Shown here one piece after another: positions 1 through 5,327 of a stretch of 5,513 nt of DNA. Position numbers and translations under genes: made by a program. Numbering within the stretch: the stretch's first letter is position 1; every line of letters starts with the position of its first letter. This DNA is from an uncultured Ruminococcus sp. (GTDB lineage Bacteria > Bacillota > Clostridia > Oscillospirales > Ruminococcaceae). The stretch spans positions 1 to 5,513 of the forward strand of contig CAMNMO010000210.1 of assembly GCA_946544695.1 (NCBI GenBank), read 5' to 3'. A model generated the notes under the pieces. The model saw only the letters and a program-made list of their open reading frames with translations, searched no databases and was not told the origin of the DNA.

Positions 1-6
1 TTATAT

Positions 7-52
7 CTTGTTATACCGGTGTATACAATTGTGTGTTAAAGGGATAACCATA
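7..52 (+). repeat. Left copy of inverted end element
   Basis: This element reads CTTGTTATAC (7-16), 19 variable bases, then TTAAAGGGATAACCATA (36-52). The same two blocks, at the same 19-base spacing, occur in inverted orientation at 5462-5507. Positions 31-34 (GTGT) also match, so 21 of 22 bases agree at 31-52. Outside these blocks the copies differ. Within each copy GTTAT and ATAAC form a loose inverted pair. It lies 57 bp upstream of the NifX-like start, so it may be a regulatory site for that gene, but a dispersed repeat or mobile-element end is equally possible. It is directly visible; the function is unknown. Confidence 0.75.
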
Positions 53-64
53 ATAAATAATACC

Positions 65-87
65 GGGCTGCCGCAAAACGGCAGCTC
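65..87 (+). promoter_or_regulatory. Leader hairpin before the NifX-like gene
   Basis: GCTGCCG (67-73) and CGGCAGC (79-85) form a perfect 7-bp stem with a CAAAA loop, extended by a G-T and a G-C pair to 9 bp. It ends 7 bp before the AAAGGA ribosome binding site (95-100) of the gene starting at 109. No T-run follows, so it does not look like a terminator. It may be an mRNA-stabilising or translation-modulating 5' hairpin. The fold is seen; the role is inferred. Confidence 0.55.
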
Positions 88-108
88 ATTTCTGAAAGGA
101 CTGATCTC

Positions 109-441
109 ATGTCAAGACTGGCAATAGCCACAAGTGACGGCTTTGCTGTCAACGAACATTTCGGTCATGCGAAATTTTTCCGTATATACGATATCGCAGC
201 CGACGGATACAGCTTTGTTGACGTCCGAGATGCGGTGGCAGCCTGTCAGCATGCGCTGGGGCATGACACCACCCGCTTCGATAAGATAATAGAGATTCTC
301 TCGGACTGTGATGCAGTGCTGGTCGAGCGGATAGGGGAGGGTGCGGCAGCATACCTCATAGGCAAGGGCGTGCGTGTGTTCGAGGTCAGCGGAAGTATTG
401 ATGCTGTGCTGACAAAGTTCATAGCCGACAGACTTATCTGA
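109..441 (+). CDS. NifX/NifB C-terminal-like protein (dinitrogenase iron-molybdenum cofactor family)
   Basis: A 110-residue protein made of a single domain of the family that includes NifX, NafY and the C-terminal domain of NifB. In nitrogen fixers these bind iron-molybdenum cofactor or its precursors; many anaerobes carry stand-alone homologues of unknown role. The family look comes from the first strand (LAIATSDG, 4-11), the NEHFGHAKFF segment (15-24), and the later DCDAVLV (66-72) plus a Gly/Ala-rich turn. Cys46, His48 and His52 in the middle could bind metal or a cluster. The start is supported by AAAGGA (95-100) 8 bases upstream. No nif structural genes are in the window, so nitrogen fixation should not be inferred. 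It converges on metAA and seems monocistronic here, though its upstream neighbour is not visible. Confidence 0.85.
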   Translation: MSRLAIATSDGFAVNEHFGHAKFFRIYDIAADGYSFVDVRDAVAACQHALGHDTTRFDKIIEILSDCDAVLVERIGEGAAAYLIGKGVRVFEVSGSIDAVLTKFIADRLI

Positions 442-453
442 ATAATATACCCA

Positions 454-490
454 AAGCAGCGGAAAGCGCACATTTTGCCGACCGCTGCTT
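454..490. repeat. Inverted repeat between convergent genes
   Basis: AAGCAGCGG (454-462) and CCGCTGCTT (482-490) are a perfect 9-bp inverted repeat around a 19-base spacer, starting 12 bp after the NifX-like stop codon. Neither strand has a T-run after it, so it is not a standard intrinsic terminator. It could still stop or stabilise the NifX-like transcript, and no better terminator for that gene is visible. Confidence 0.5.
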
Positions 491-504
491 GATCTATCTG
501 CGCA

Positions 505-553
505 TAAAAACGATATGCCGCAGTATTCCGTGCCTTGCGGAAACTGCGGCATA
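505..553 (-). terminator. Intrinsic terminator of metAA
   Basis: TATGCCGCAG (514-523) and CTGCGGCATA (544-553) pair perfectly over 10 bp. The stem continues with one more pair, a bulged A and a 5-bp inner stem (526-530 with 538-542), leaving a 7-base loop. On the minus strand the stem is followed by TCGTTTTT, so it terminates transcription arriving from metAA, whose stop codon is about 13 bp upstream. On the plus strand there is no T-run. Confidence 0.85.
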
Positions 554-566
554 AGATATGTCTGTA

Positions 567-1469
567 TCAGAACTGATAGGGCGTTTTCTGGTAAACGAAA
601 TAGTTCAGCCAGTTTGAGAACAGCAGGCTTGATGCTGCTATCCATCTGCTTACAGGTTCTTTGTCGGGGTCGTCATCGGGAAAATAGTTTTCGGGTACCT
701 CGGGCGCAAGTCCTGCATCGGTATCACGGATATATTCCTCAGCCAGACGGTACAGGTCGTATTCGGGGTGACCGTTTACGAATATGTTGCTGCCGCCGTC
801 CGAGATAATGTAAGGACCCGTCTTTTCGGAATCAGCCAGTATGGTGAGTCCACTCTGTTTTTCGATATCCTCACGGACAAGTCCAGTGTACCTTGAATGG
901 GGCGCAAAGAACTGCTTGTCGATACCACGCAGCAGTTCATCAGCCGTATCGGTGATGGTGTGTTCGTATATTCCCGAAAGCTTTTTATCGTAGTCGGTCT
1001 TGTTGACGCCGTAATGGTAATATAGCCCTGCCTGCGCAGCCCAGCACAGATACAGCGTTGAGGTAACGTGCAGCCTTGCCCATTCGAGGATGGCGGTCAG
1101 TTCGCCCCAGTAATCCACATCTTCAAATCCCAGCTTTTCAACAGGTGCACCTGTGATTATCAGTCCGTCATAATACCTGTTTTCTATCTGATAAAAGGGC
1201 ACGTAGTTTTTCAGCAGATATGATGCAGGCGTGTTCTTGTACCTGTGCGACACCAGCCTGATAAAATCAACTTCTATCTGCAAAGGCGAATTTGAGAGAA
1301 GTCTCAGCAGCTGCTGTTCGGTGTTCTCCTTGTCGGGCATAAGGTTGAGTATGGCTATCTTCAGTTCTCTTATGTCCTGATGAACAGCCCTTTCCTCGGT
1401 CATTGCAAAAATATTTTCCTTTTTCAGCTTTTCGATAACAGGCAGTGTATCTTTCAGTCTCAGCGGCAT
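567..1469 (-). CDS. metAA: Homoserine O-acetyltransferase (MetA family)
   Basis: A 300-residue cytoplasmic enzyme of methionine synthesis that acylates the hydroxyl of L-homoserine. The N-terminus (MPLRLKDTLP) and the NLMPDK-TEQQLLRLLSN stretch (42-60) are typical of MetA. The catalytic cysteine is Cys142 in LYLCWAAQAG; the His and Glu of the triad fit NGHPEYD (His234, Glu236). Residue 111, in TGAPVEKL, is Glu. In characterised family members Glu here goes with acetyl-CoA and Gly (Escherichia coli) with succinyl-CoA, so O-acetylhomoserine is the likely product despite the common succinyltransferase label. The length is normal. AAGGAGG sits 8 bases before the ATG. It follows the Rrf2 gene after 42 bp on the same strand with no visible terminator between, so the two are probably co-transcribed. 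Confidence 0.95.
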   Translation of the reverse strand: MPLRLKDTLPVIEKLKKENIFAMTEERAVHQDIRELKIAILNLMPDKENTEQQLLRLLSNSPLQIEVDFIRLVSHRYKNTPASYLLKNYVPFYQIENRYYDGLIITGAPVEKLGFEDVDYWGELTAILEWARLHVTSTLYLCWAAQAGLYYHYGVNKTDYDKKLSGIYEHTITDTADELLRGIDKQFFAPHSRYTGLVREDIEKQSGLTILADSEKTGPYIISDGGSNIFVNGHPEYDLYRLAEEYIRDTDAGLAPEVPENYFPDDDPDKEPVSRWIAASSLLFSNWLNYFVYQKTPYQF

Positions 1470-1511
1470 ATCATATTCCTCCTTACTTGATATTTATGTG
1501 TTGAGATACGG

Positions 1512-1958
1512 TCATATATAGTACATCAGGTATTCTTTCTCCTGAATGCCCTTGCATTCTCTGATAAGGTCCGCAAGGGTCATCTGTTCGGAAGTCCTGC
1601 GCATGTAGCCGTTGAATTTTTCCCACAGACAGTTATTTACCGATGCCCTGAAATGACTGCTGTCATCGCCGTTTTCCTCGTAGGTGTCAGCGAGTATGGT
1701 GTTGTCAAGGGCATTGAGTATCTCGGAAATATATATCTTTTCAGCGGGTCTTGAAAGCTTGTAGCCGCCCCGCTGACCTTTGTGACCTTTTACAAAGCCG
1801 CCCTGACGCAGGCCGACTATTATCTGTTCAAGATATTTCTGCGACATTCCCTGTCTTGCAGCAACATCAGCAGATGACACGGTACGGTCGTTTTCAGAAT
1901 GTATGGCTATGTCTGCAAGGGCAACTATGCCGAATTCGACCCTTGTTGATATCTTCAT
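1512..1958 (-). CDS. Rrf2-family transcriptional regulator, CymR-like
   Basis: A 148-residue DNA-binding regulator with an N-terminal winged helix-turn-helix (about 1-75): MKISTRVEFG opening, recognition-helix region MSQKYLEQIIVGLR (38-51) and wing GHKGQRGGYKL (58-68). The three clustered cysteines that bind an iron-sulphur cluster in IscR or NsrR are absent; only Cys110 and Cys135 occur. This, and a C-terminus EYLMYYI close to the end of Bacillus subtilis CymR as I recall it, suggest the CymR branch, which controls cysteine and sulphur metabolism. Position just upstream of metAA fits a sulphur amino-acid role. An in-frame ATG 16 codons further upstream (2004-2006) lacks a good ribosome binding site, whereas AAGGAG (1967-1972) lies 8 bases before the chosen start, which also gives the canonical family N-terminus. 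A palindrome over its own promoter suggests autorepression. The ligand is unknown. Confidence 0.88.
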   Translation of the reverse strand: MKISTRVEFGIVALADIAIHSENDRTVSSADVAARQGMSQKYLEQIIVGLRQGGFVKGHKGQRGGYKLSRPAEKIYISEILNALDNTILADTYEENGDDSSHFRASVNNCLWEKFNGYMRRTSEQMTLADLIRECKGIQEKEYLMYYI

Positions 1959-2119
1959 TTTTACCGCTCCTTCCTTTAAGACCGCAGTTTGTGCGGCAAG
2001 GTACATAAGCTATGTCGGATATATTTTTCCGTCAGCGTACCGCCGAAAAACGCTTTTAAAACGTAACACGGCAGGGTATCGGGAAAATATAATATAATTC
2101 AGATATGCTTAGTATGAAT
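1959..2119 (-). promoter_or_regulatory. Long 5' leader of the Rrf2-metAA transcript
   Basis: From the predicted transcription start (about 2120) to the Rrf2 ATG are about 160 nt without a gene. Small hairpins are possible at 2003-2015 (ACATA/TATGT) and 1982-1996 (CCGCA/TGCGG), the second just before the AAGGAG ribosome binding site (1967-1972). I do not recognise a T-box, S-box or other known riboswitch, and no clear terminator-antiterminator pair is visible. Confidence 0.4.
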
Positions 2120-2124
2120 TATAT
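2092..2124. promoter_or_regulatory. Palindromic operator candidate over the Rrf2 gene start site
   Basis: ATATAATTCA (2092-2101) and TGAATTATAT (2115-2124) are perfect 10-bp inverted arms separated by 13 bases. The palindrome begins about 3 bp downstream of the -10 hexamer and covers the predicted transcription start. A dimeric repressor there would block transcription, and the Rrf2 regulator it precedes is the obvious candidate. The palindrome is seen; the regulator assignment is inferred. Confidence 0.65.
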
Positions 2125-2126
2125 AA

Positions 2127-2155
2127 AGTATACCACAAAAACGCCGAAAAGTCAA
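2127..2155 (-). promoter_or_regulatory. Sigma-A promoter of the Rrf2-metAA operon
   Basis: On the minus strand TTGACT (2150-2155) and TATACT (2127-2132) are separated by exactly 17 bp, each one base from the sigma-A consensus. Transcription should start near 2120, about 160 nt before the Rrf2 start codon. Confidence 0.85.
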
Positions 2156-2180
2156 TGGTTTCAGCGCTTTTTATTATTTC

Positions 2181-2193
2181 ATACAACTTGTAT
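2181..2193. promoter_or_regulatory. Short perfect palindrome upstream of the Rrf2 promoter
   Basis: ATACAA-C-TTGTAT is a 6-1-6 palindrome centred near -67 relative to the predicted Rrf2 gene start. That position suits an activator or a second operator. No factor can be named. Confidence 0.4.
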
Positions 2194-2219
2194 CTAAAAA
2201 AGACAGTGGGCTTTGTGTA

Positions 2220-2255
2220 ATATTCTACTTAATCCTGATATGATTAGTAGGATAT
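2220..2255. repeat. Long imperfect inverted repeat in the queF-Rrf2 gap
   Basis: Arms 2220-2234 and 2242-2255 pair over 14 bp with one bulged T and one G-T pair around a 7-base centre (CTGATAT). The core is CTACTTAATC facing GATTAGTAG. There is no T-run on either strand, and the distinct queF terminator lies next to it at 2274-2308. It could be a protein-binding site near -118 of the Rrf2 promoter, or a structured RNA tail. The rest of this gap shows nothing coding. Confidence 0.5.
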
Positions 2256-2273
2256 GCAGGTGAAATAAGCCTG

Positions 2274-2308
2274 AAAAAGCCTTTCCCCGTTACACAGGAA
2301 AAGGCTTT
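2274..2308 (-). terminator. Intrinsic terminator of the que operon
   Basis: On the minus strand AAAGCCTTTTCC (2297-2308) pairs with GGAAAGGCTTT (2276 onward) in a 12-bp stem containing one T-G pair, with a loop of about 9 bases, and a TTTTT run (2274-2278) at the 3' edge. It begins 16 bp after the queF stop codon and closes the queD-queE-folE-queC-queF operon. Confidence 0.9.
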
Positions 2309-2323
2309 CAGATCTTATCGATA

Positions 2324-2821
2324 TCATCTGTTGTTGACAGTTTCGGGGTAAAGGTCGTGGTGGGTGAGTCTGTCCCAGGCAACCTGTTCCCACTTTGTAT
2401 CGGGTCTGCCGTAGTTGCAGTACGGGTCGATGGAAATTCCGCCCCTGGGCAGGAATTTGCCCCAGACCTCGATATATCGTGGCTCCATGAGTTTTATCAG
2501 GTCGTTCATGATGATGTTTACGCAGTCCTCATGGAAATCTCCGTGGTTACGGAAGCTGAACAGATAGAGCTTCAGGGATTTGCTCTCCACCATCTTGATA
2601 TCGGGCACGTAGGAAATATAGATTGTCGCAAAATCAGGCTGACCTGTTATGGGGCACAGCGAAGTGAATTCGGGGCAGTTGAATTTTACAAAGTAATCCC
2701 TGTCAGGGTGCTTGTTCGGGAAAGTTTCCAGCACTTCGGGCGAATAGTCCTTGCTGTACTTTGTGCCTGCCTGACCCAGAAGTGTTATGCTGCCTTTTTC
2801 GTTGTTGTTTCTGCCTGTCAT
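2324..2821 (-). CDS. queF: NADPH-dependent 7-cyano-7-deazaguanine (preQ0) reductase
   Basis: QueF reduces the nitrile of preQ0 to the aminomethyl group of preQ1 with two NADPH, the last step of this operon's pathway. It is a single-domain T-fold protein of the short, Bacillus-type class. The catalytic cysteine lies in TSLCPITGQPDFA (Cys56 with the start used here), with the catalytic Asp seven residues on. The QueF signature ESKSLK follows, then SFRNHGDFHEDC, WGKFLPRGGISIDP and the C-terminal HDLYPETVNNR. Two in-frame ATGs lie two codons apart. The first (2825-2827) overlaps the queC stop but sits 1 base from GGGAG (2829-2833); the second is 7 bases away and gives 165 residues, the usual length, so it is preferred. 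It is the last gene of the operon, translationally coupled to queC. Confidence 0.96.
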   Translation of the reverse strand: MTGRNNNEKGSITLLGQAGTKYSKDYSPEVLETFPNKHPDRDYFVKFNCPEFTSLCPITGQPDFATIYISYVPDIKMVESKSLKLYLFSFRNHGDFHEDCVNIIMNDLIKLMEPRYIEVWGKFLPRGGISIDPYCNYGRPDTKWEQVAWDRLTHHDLYPETVNNR

Positions 2822-2823
2822 AT

Positions 2824-3510
2824 TCATTCTCCCTTCATCAGCGGGTCGATAAGCCCGCTTGCTTCAAATGCCGCTATCCTGTCTCTGCAAGTTGCGCATA
2901 CTCCGCAGGGCTTGTCGCCGCCCTCGTAGCAGCTCCATGTCAACTCAAACGGCACACCCAGCTCCACGCCTTTTTTTACCACATCAGCCTTAGTCAGCGA
3001 AACAAAGGGTGCTTCTATCTTCAGCTGTTCGCCGCTGCCTATGAACACAGCTTCGTTCATGGCGTTGTTGAAGCCTTCCGAACAGTCGGGATATGCGTTG
3101 CCCGCAGCATCATCGCTGTGTGCGCCGTAATATATCACCCCGCACCCGCAGGACAAAGCAATGCTTGCCGCCGATGCCAGGAACAGTCCGTTGCGGAACG
3201 GCACGTAGGTCGAAACAGGCTTGCCGCTGCTGCCGCCAAGCTGCTCGGCGTAGCTTTCCTTAGGTATCTCCTCGTCAGAACTTTTCAGCAGTGTGCAGTC
3301 AGAGCCTTCAAATATCTTTGCCAGATCCAGCGTGCGCTGCTCCACCCCGTAGTAAGCGGCTATCCTTTCGGAAGCCTTTATCTCCTTGTCGTGCTTCTGC
3401 CCGTAGTATACCGACAGCGCAACAACATTTTCAGCGCCGTACTTGTGCACAGCCATACCGAGACATGTGCTGCTGTCCAGTCCGCCGCTGAATAATACCA
3501 ATGCTTTCAT
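2824..3510 (-). CDS. queC: 7-cyano-7-deazaguanine (preQ0) synthase
   Basis: QueC uses ATP and ammonia to turn 7-carboxy-7-deazaguanine into the nitrile preQ0. The 228-residue protein shows the PP-loop ATP-pyrophosphatase motif SGGLDSS (8-14), the family segment YVPFRN (102-107), GAHSDDAAGNAYPDC (129-143), and the C-terminal zinc site formed by Cys194, Cys202, Cys205 and Cys208 in SCYEGGDKPCGVCATC. The length is normal. GGAGG (3517-3521) lies 6 bases before the ATG. It follows folE after 19 bp and its end overlaps queF, consistent with direct hand-off of preQ0 to the reductase within one operon. Confidence 0.97.
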   Translation of the reverse strand: MKALVLFSGGLDSSTCLGMAVHKYGAENVVALSVYYGQKHDKEIKASERIAAYYGVEQRTLDLAKIFEGSDCTLLKSSDEEIPKESYAEQLGGSSGKPVSTYVPFRNGLFLASAASIALSCGCGVIYYGAHSDDAAGNAYPDCSEGFNNAMNEAVFIGSGEQLKIEAPFVSLTKADVVKKGVELGVPFELTWSCYEGGDKPCGVCATCRDRIAAFEASGLIDPLMKGE

Positions 3511-3529
3511 ACTTATCCTCCACAGTCTG

Positions 3530-4087
3530 TCAAAGCAGGTCCTTGAGCTCCTGACGCTCCTTGAACTGCCCCAGATATGTTCTTGTTTCCGTCCTTGATG
3601 ACGGGTTGCGTATGCCCCTTGCAGTCATGCAGCTGTGTGAACCCATTATCCTCACACCCACATCAGGCGTGCCTGCCGCTTCCGATATTATCTCAGCGAT
3701 GTCACGCCCCAGTCTTTCCTGAAGCTGCAAACGTTTTGCCGCCATGTCGCATATCCTTGCTATCTTGCTGAGTCCCAGCACCCTGCCGTGCGGTATGTAG
3801 CCCACGCTTACCGTCATGTCATACATCAGTGCCATGTGGTGTTCGCAGTAGCTGAACACGGTTATGTCTTTCATGACCACTGCTTCGTCAGCCCCACGTT
3901 CTTCTGCGGTGAATGTTTTTGAGAACATCTCGGCTATCTCGTGGTTCGTGTAAGCAGTGCCTTCAAGCACTTCCTCCAGCATGCCCGCCACTCTTGCAGG
4001 TGTCTCTTTGAGACCCTCTCTTTCGGGGTCCTCGCCTATGGCTTCCAGCAGACCTCTGATATGAAATTCGATCTTTTCTCTGTCCAT
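3530..4087 (-). CDS. folE: GTP cyclohydrolase I
   Basis: FolE opens the guanine ring of GTP to give 7,8-dihydroneopterin triphosphate, formate being released; this is the entry to both folate and 7-deazaguanine synthesis. The 185-residue T-fold enzyme keeps the zinc ligands: Cys81 and His84 in CEHH (81-84) and Cys153 in SHSCMTARG, with His151 also conserved. IPHGRVLGLSKIAR and LQLQERL match the family. The usual L-x-P-F-Y-G after CEHH is replaced by MALMYDM, with no proline, a variant stretch. Placed between queE and queC, it most likely feeds QueD, although it could also serve folate. AAAGGAG inside the queE end lies 8 bases before the ATG; only 3 bp separate the two genes. Confidence 0.96.
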   Translation of the reverse strand: MDREKIEFHIRGLLEAIGEDPEREGLKETPARVAGMLEEVLEGTAYTNHEIAEMFSKTFTAEERGADEAVVMKDITVFSYCEHHMALMYDMTVSVGYIPHGRVLGLSKIARICDMAAKRLQLQERLGRDIAEIISEAAGTPDVGVRIMGSHSCMTARGIRNPSSRTETRTYLGQFKERQELKDLL

Positions 4088-4090
4088 CAG

Positions 4091-4759
4091 TCAGACTCCT
4101 TTCTTCTGCGGATCCCAGATAAACTTGTGCAGCTGCAATTGCAGCCTTACGTTTCCCAGCTTCTTTTCTTTCATGAACTCCACCATGTCAGCAGGTTCGA
4201 TACAGCCGAACACGGGGCTGAGATATATGCCGCACTGCGGCTTTGTCTCGGTGATGACTTCATAAGCCCTTTGCAGATCCTCAGCCGAACCGCACACGAA
4301 TTTCAGCGTGTCATCGGTTTTCAGCAGCGGTATATTTTCTATGAGCATTTTCTTTTCCATGCCGCTTGAAGGCAGCTTGTAATCCATCGTGAAAACAGGT
4401 CTGTGTTCACCTGTGAAGGGTGCAAGCGCCACCGAACCGTTAGTCTCTATCTCGACCCTCAGTCCCAGCTTTACAAGTGCTGTGATAAGCTCGCTTATGC
4501 CTTCCTGCAAAAGCGGTTCGCCGCCTGTAAGGGTGACGTTCCCGACACCCTGCGCCATCGCATCTTCCGCAATGCCCAGCAGGTCGTCGGCGGTGACTTT
4601 TTTGTGCGGTGCATCGGGCTCGTTAGCCCACATCGTGTCGCACCAGGCGCATCTCAGGTCACAGCCTGTGAACCTGATGAACAGCGCCAGTTCACCCGCA
4701 TGCTGACCCTCGCCGTTTATGCTGATGAAGCTTTCAGCCAGTCTGAAAGTTCGGCTCAT
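4091..4759 (-). CDS. queE: 7-carboxy-7-deazaguanine synthase (radical SAM)
   Basis: QueE rearranges 6-carboxy-5,6,7,8-tetrahydropterin to 7-carboxy-7-deazaguanine using S-adenosylmethionine and a 4Fe-4S cluster. The 222-residue protein has the substrate-binding start SINGEGQHAG (13-22), the cluster motif CDLRCAWC (Cys33, Cys37, Cys40; CX3CX2C), the SAM-binding GGEP (79-82), ETNGS (105-109) and the C-terminal QLHKFIW seen across the family. All key residues are present and the length is typical of the full-size enzyme. Its ATG overlaps the queD stop in ATGA, implying translational coupling, and its last codons carry the folE ribosome binding site. Confidence 0.97.
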   Translation of the reverse strand: MSRTFRLAESFISINGEGQHAGELALFIRFTGCDLRCAWCDTMWANEPDAPHKKVTADDLLGIAEDAMAQGVGNVTLTGGEPLLQEGISELITALVKLGLRVEIETNGSVALAPFTGEHRPVFTMDYKLPSSGMEKKMLIENIPLLKTDDTLKFVCGSAEDLQRAYEVITETKPQCGIYLSPVFGCIEPADMVEFMKEKKLGNVRLQLQLHKFIWDPQKKGV

Positions 4760-5181
4760 CTTTCCACCTCGTATTCCGCACAGTTGTCCTGCGTCTCATA
4801 TACCCTCACGACAGACACAGGCAGTCCGTCTGCCGCAAGCTTGTCAAAAAATGCTTTGGCAAAGTTTTCTGCTGTGGGGCGGTAGGGTACGGGCGTCAGG
4901 CTGAAATTCTCGCTTTCCAGTGCCTTTACAGTTTCAGGTCTCAGCGAACCTTCCTCGAAGATAAGCGTGTGGTCAAAGCTGTCAGCAAGTGCCCTTACAG
5001 CCTTCTTTATGCATGAAAAATCCATGAGCATGCCTCTCTCCTGACCCTCGCTTTGCAATTCTTCACCCGAGAACTCAGCTTCTATCTTCCAGCAGTGACC
5101 GTGGATATTGGCACATTTTCCGTCATAGCCCGCAAGAAAATGTGCGCTGTCAAAGGCTGCCGATGTTTTTAATCTGTACAT
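4756..5181 (-). CDS. queD: 6-carboxy-5,6,7,8-tetrahydropterin synthase
   Basis: QueD converts dihydroneopterin triphosphate into 6-carboxy-tetrahydropterin, releasing acetaldehyde and triphosphate. This 141-residue member of the PTPS/6-pyruvoyl-tetrahydropterin family has zinc ligands His14 (FDSAHFL), His27 and His29 (IHGHCW), the nucleophile Cys23 of the C-x3-HGH signature, the Asp70-His71 pair (FDHTLIF), PTAENFA (102-108), and Glu129 in VYETQDNCAEY for pterin binding. All catalytic residues are in place. GGAGGG (5187-5192) precedes the ATG. It is the first gene of the operon, behind a leader with a riboswitch-like pseudoknot and terminator, and its end overlaps queE. Confidence 0.97.
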   Translation of the reverse strand: MYRLKTSAAFDSAHFLAGYDGKCANIHGHCWKIEAEFSGEELQSEGQERGMLMDFSCIKKAVRALADSFDHTLIFEEGSLRPETVKALESENFSLTPVPYRPTAENFAKAFFDKLAADGLPVSVVRVYETQDNCAEYEVER

Positions 5182-5252
5182 TGTATCCCTCCGATAGATA
5201 ATGGTTGGTGATATCGTTCGTCAGTGCGTTCTCAAAGGGAGAGCCATAAAAT

Positions 5253-5282
5253 AAAAAAAGCGTCTGTTATAAAAACAGGCGC
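5253..5282 (-). terminator. Intrinsic terminator inside the que leader (attenuator)
   Basis: On the minus strand GCGCCTGTT (5274-5282) pairs with AACAGACGC (5260-5268) in a 9-bp stem with one C-A mismatch and a 5-base loop, directly followed by seven T and then ATTTT. It lies between the operon promoter and queD, about 70 nt before the start codon, so it must be conditionally bypassed for the operon to be expressed. Its 5' arm overlaps the candidate antiterminator pairing with 5328-5334. Confidence 0.88.
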
Positions 5283-5291
5283 ATCAAGACA

Positions 5292-5314
5292 CAGCAAGCC
5301 CAAAGACTTTGCTG
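5292..5314 (-). other. Hairpin between the aptamer and the terminator
   Basis: CAGCAA (5309-5314) pairs with TTGCTG (5292-5297), extendable by one G-C pair past a bulged A. It would bring the aptamer tail near the terminator 5' arm and could help form the antiterminator. The fold is visible; the role is inferred. Confidence 0.4.
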
Positions 5315-5327
5315 ATATTTCAATGAC

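Noticed and set aside
112..645. A 177-codon minus-strand open frame across the NifX-like gene
   Set aside because: It lies antisense to a well-recognised family protein, overlaps the metAA end and terminator, and its translation shows no family features.
1959..2119. T-box or S-box riboswitch in the Rrf2-metAA leader
   Set aside because: No T-box sequence, no S-box core and no terminator-antiterminator pair could be found, although methionine genes often have them.
2761..3495. A 244-codon plus-strand open frame opposite queC
   Set aside because: It is the antisense shadow of queC, which has all its catalytic motifs; the translation is Cys/His/Ala-rich without domain character.
2324..5181. 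7-deazaguanine DNA modification system (dpd type)
   Set aside because: No dpdA or associated restriction genes are present, and QueF plus folE point to tRNA queuosine.
5187..5250. Pairing of CTCCC in the late que leader with the queD ribosome binding site
   Set aside because: Only about 5 bp (TCCCT with AGGGA) can form; too weak to call a translational switch beside the clear terminator.
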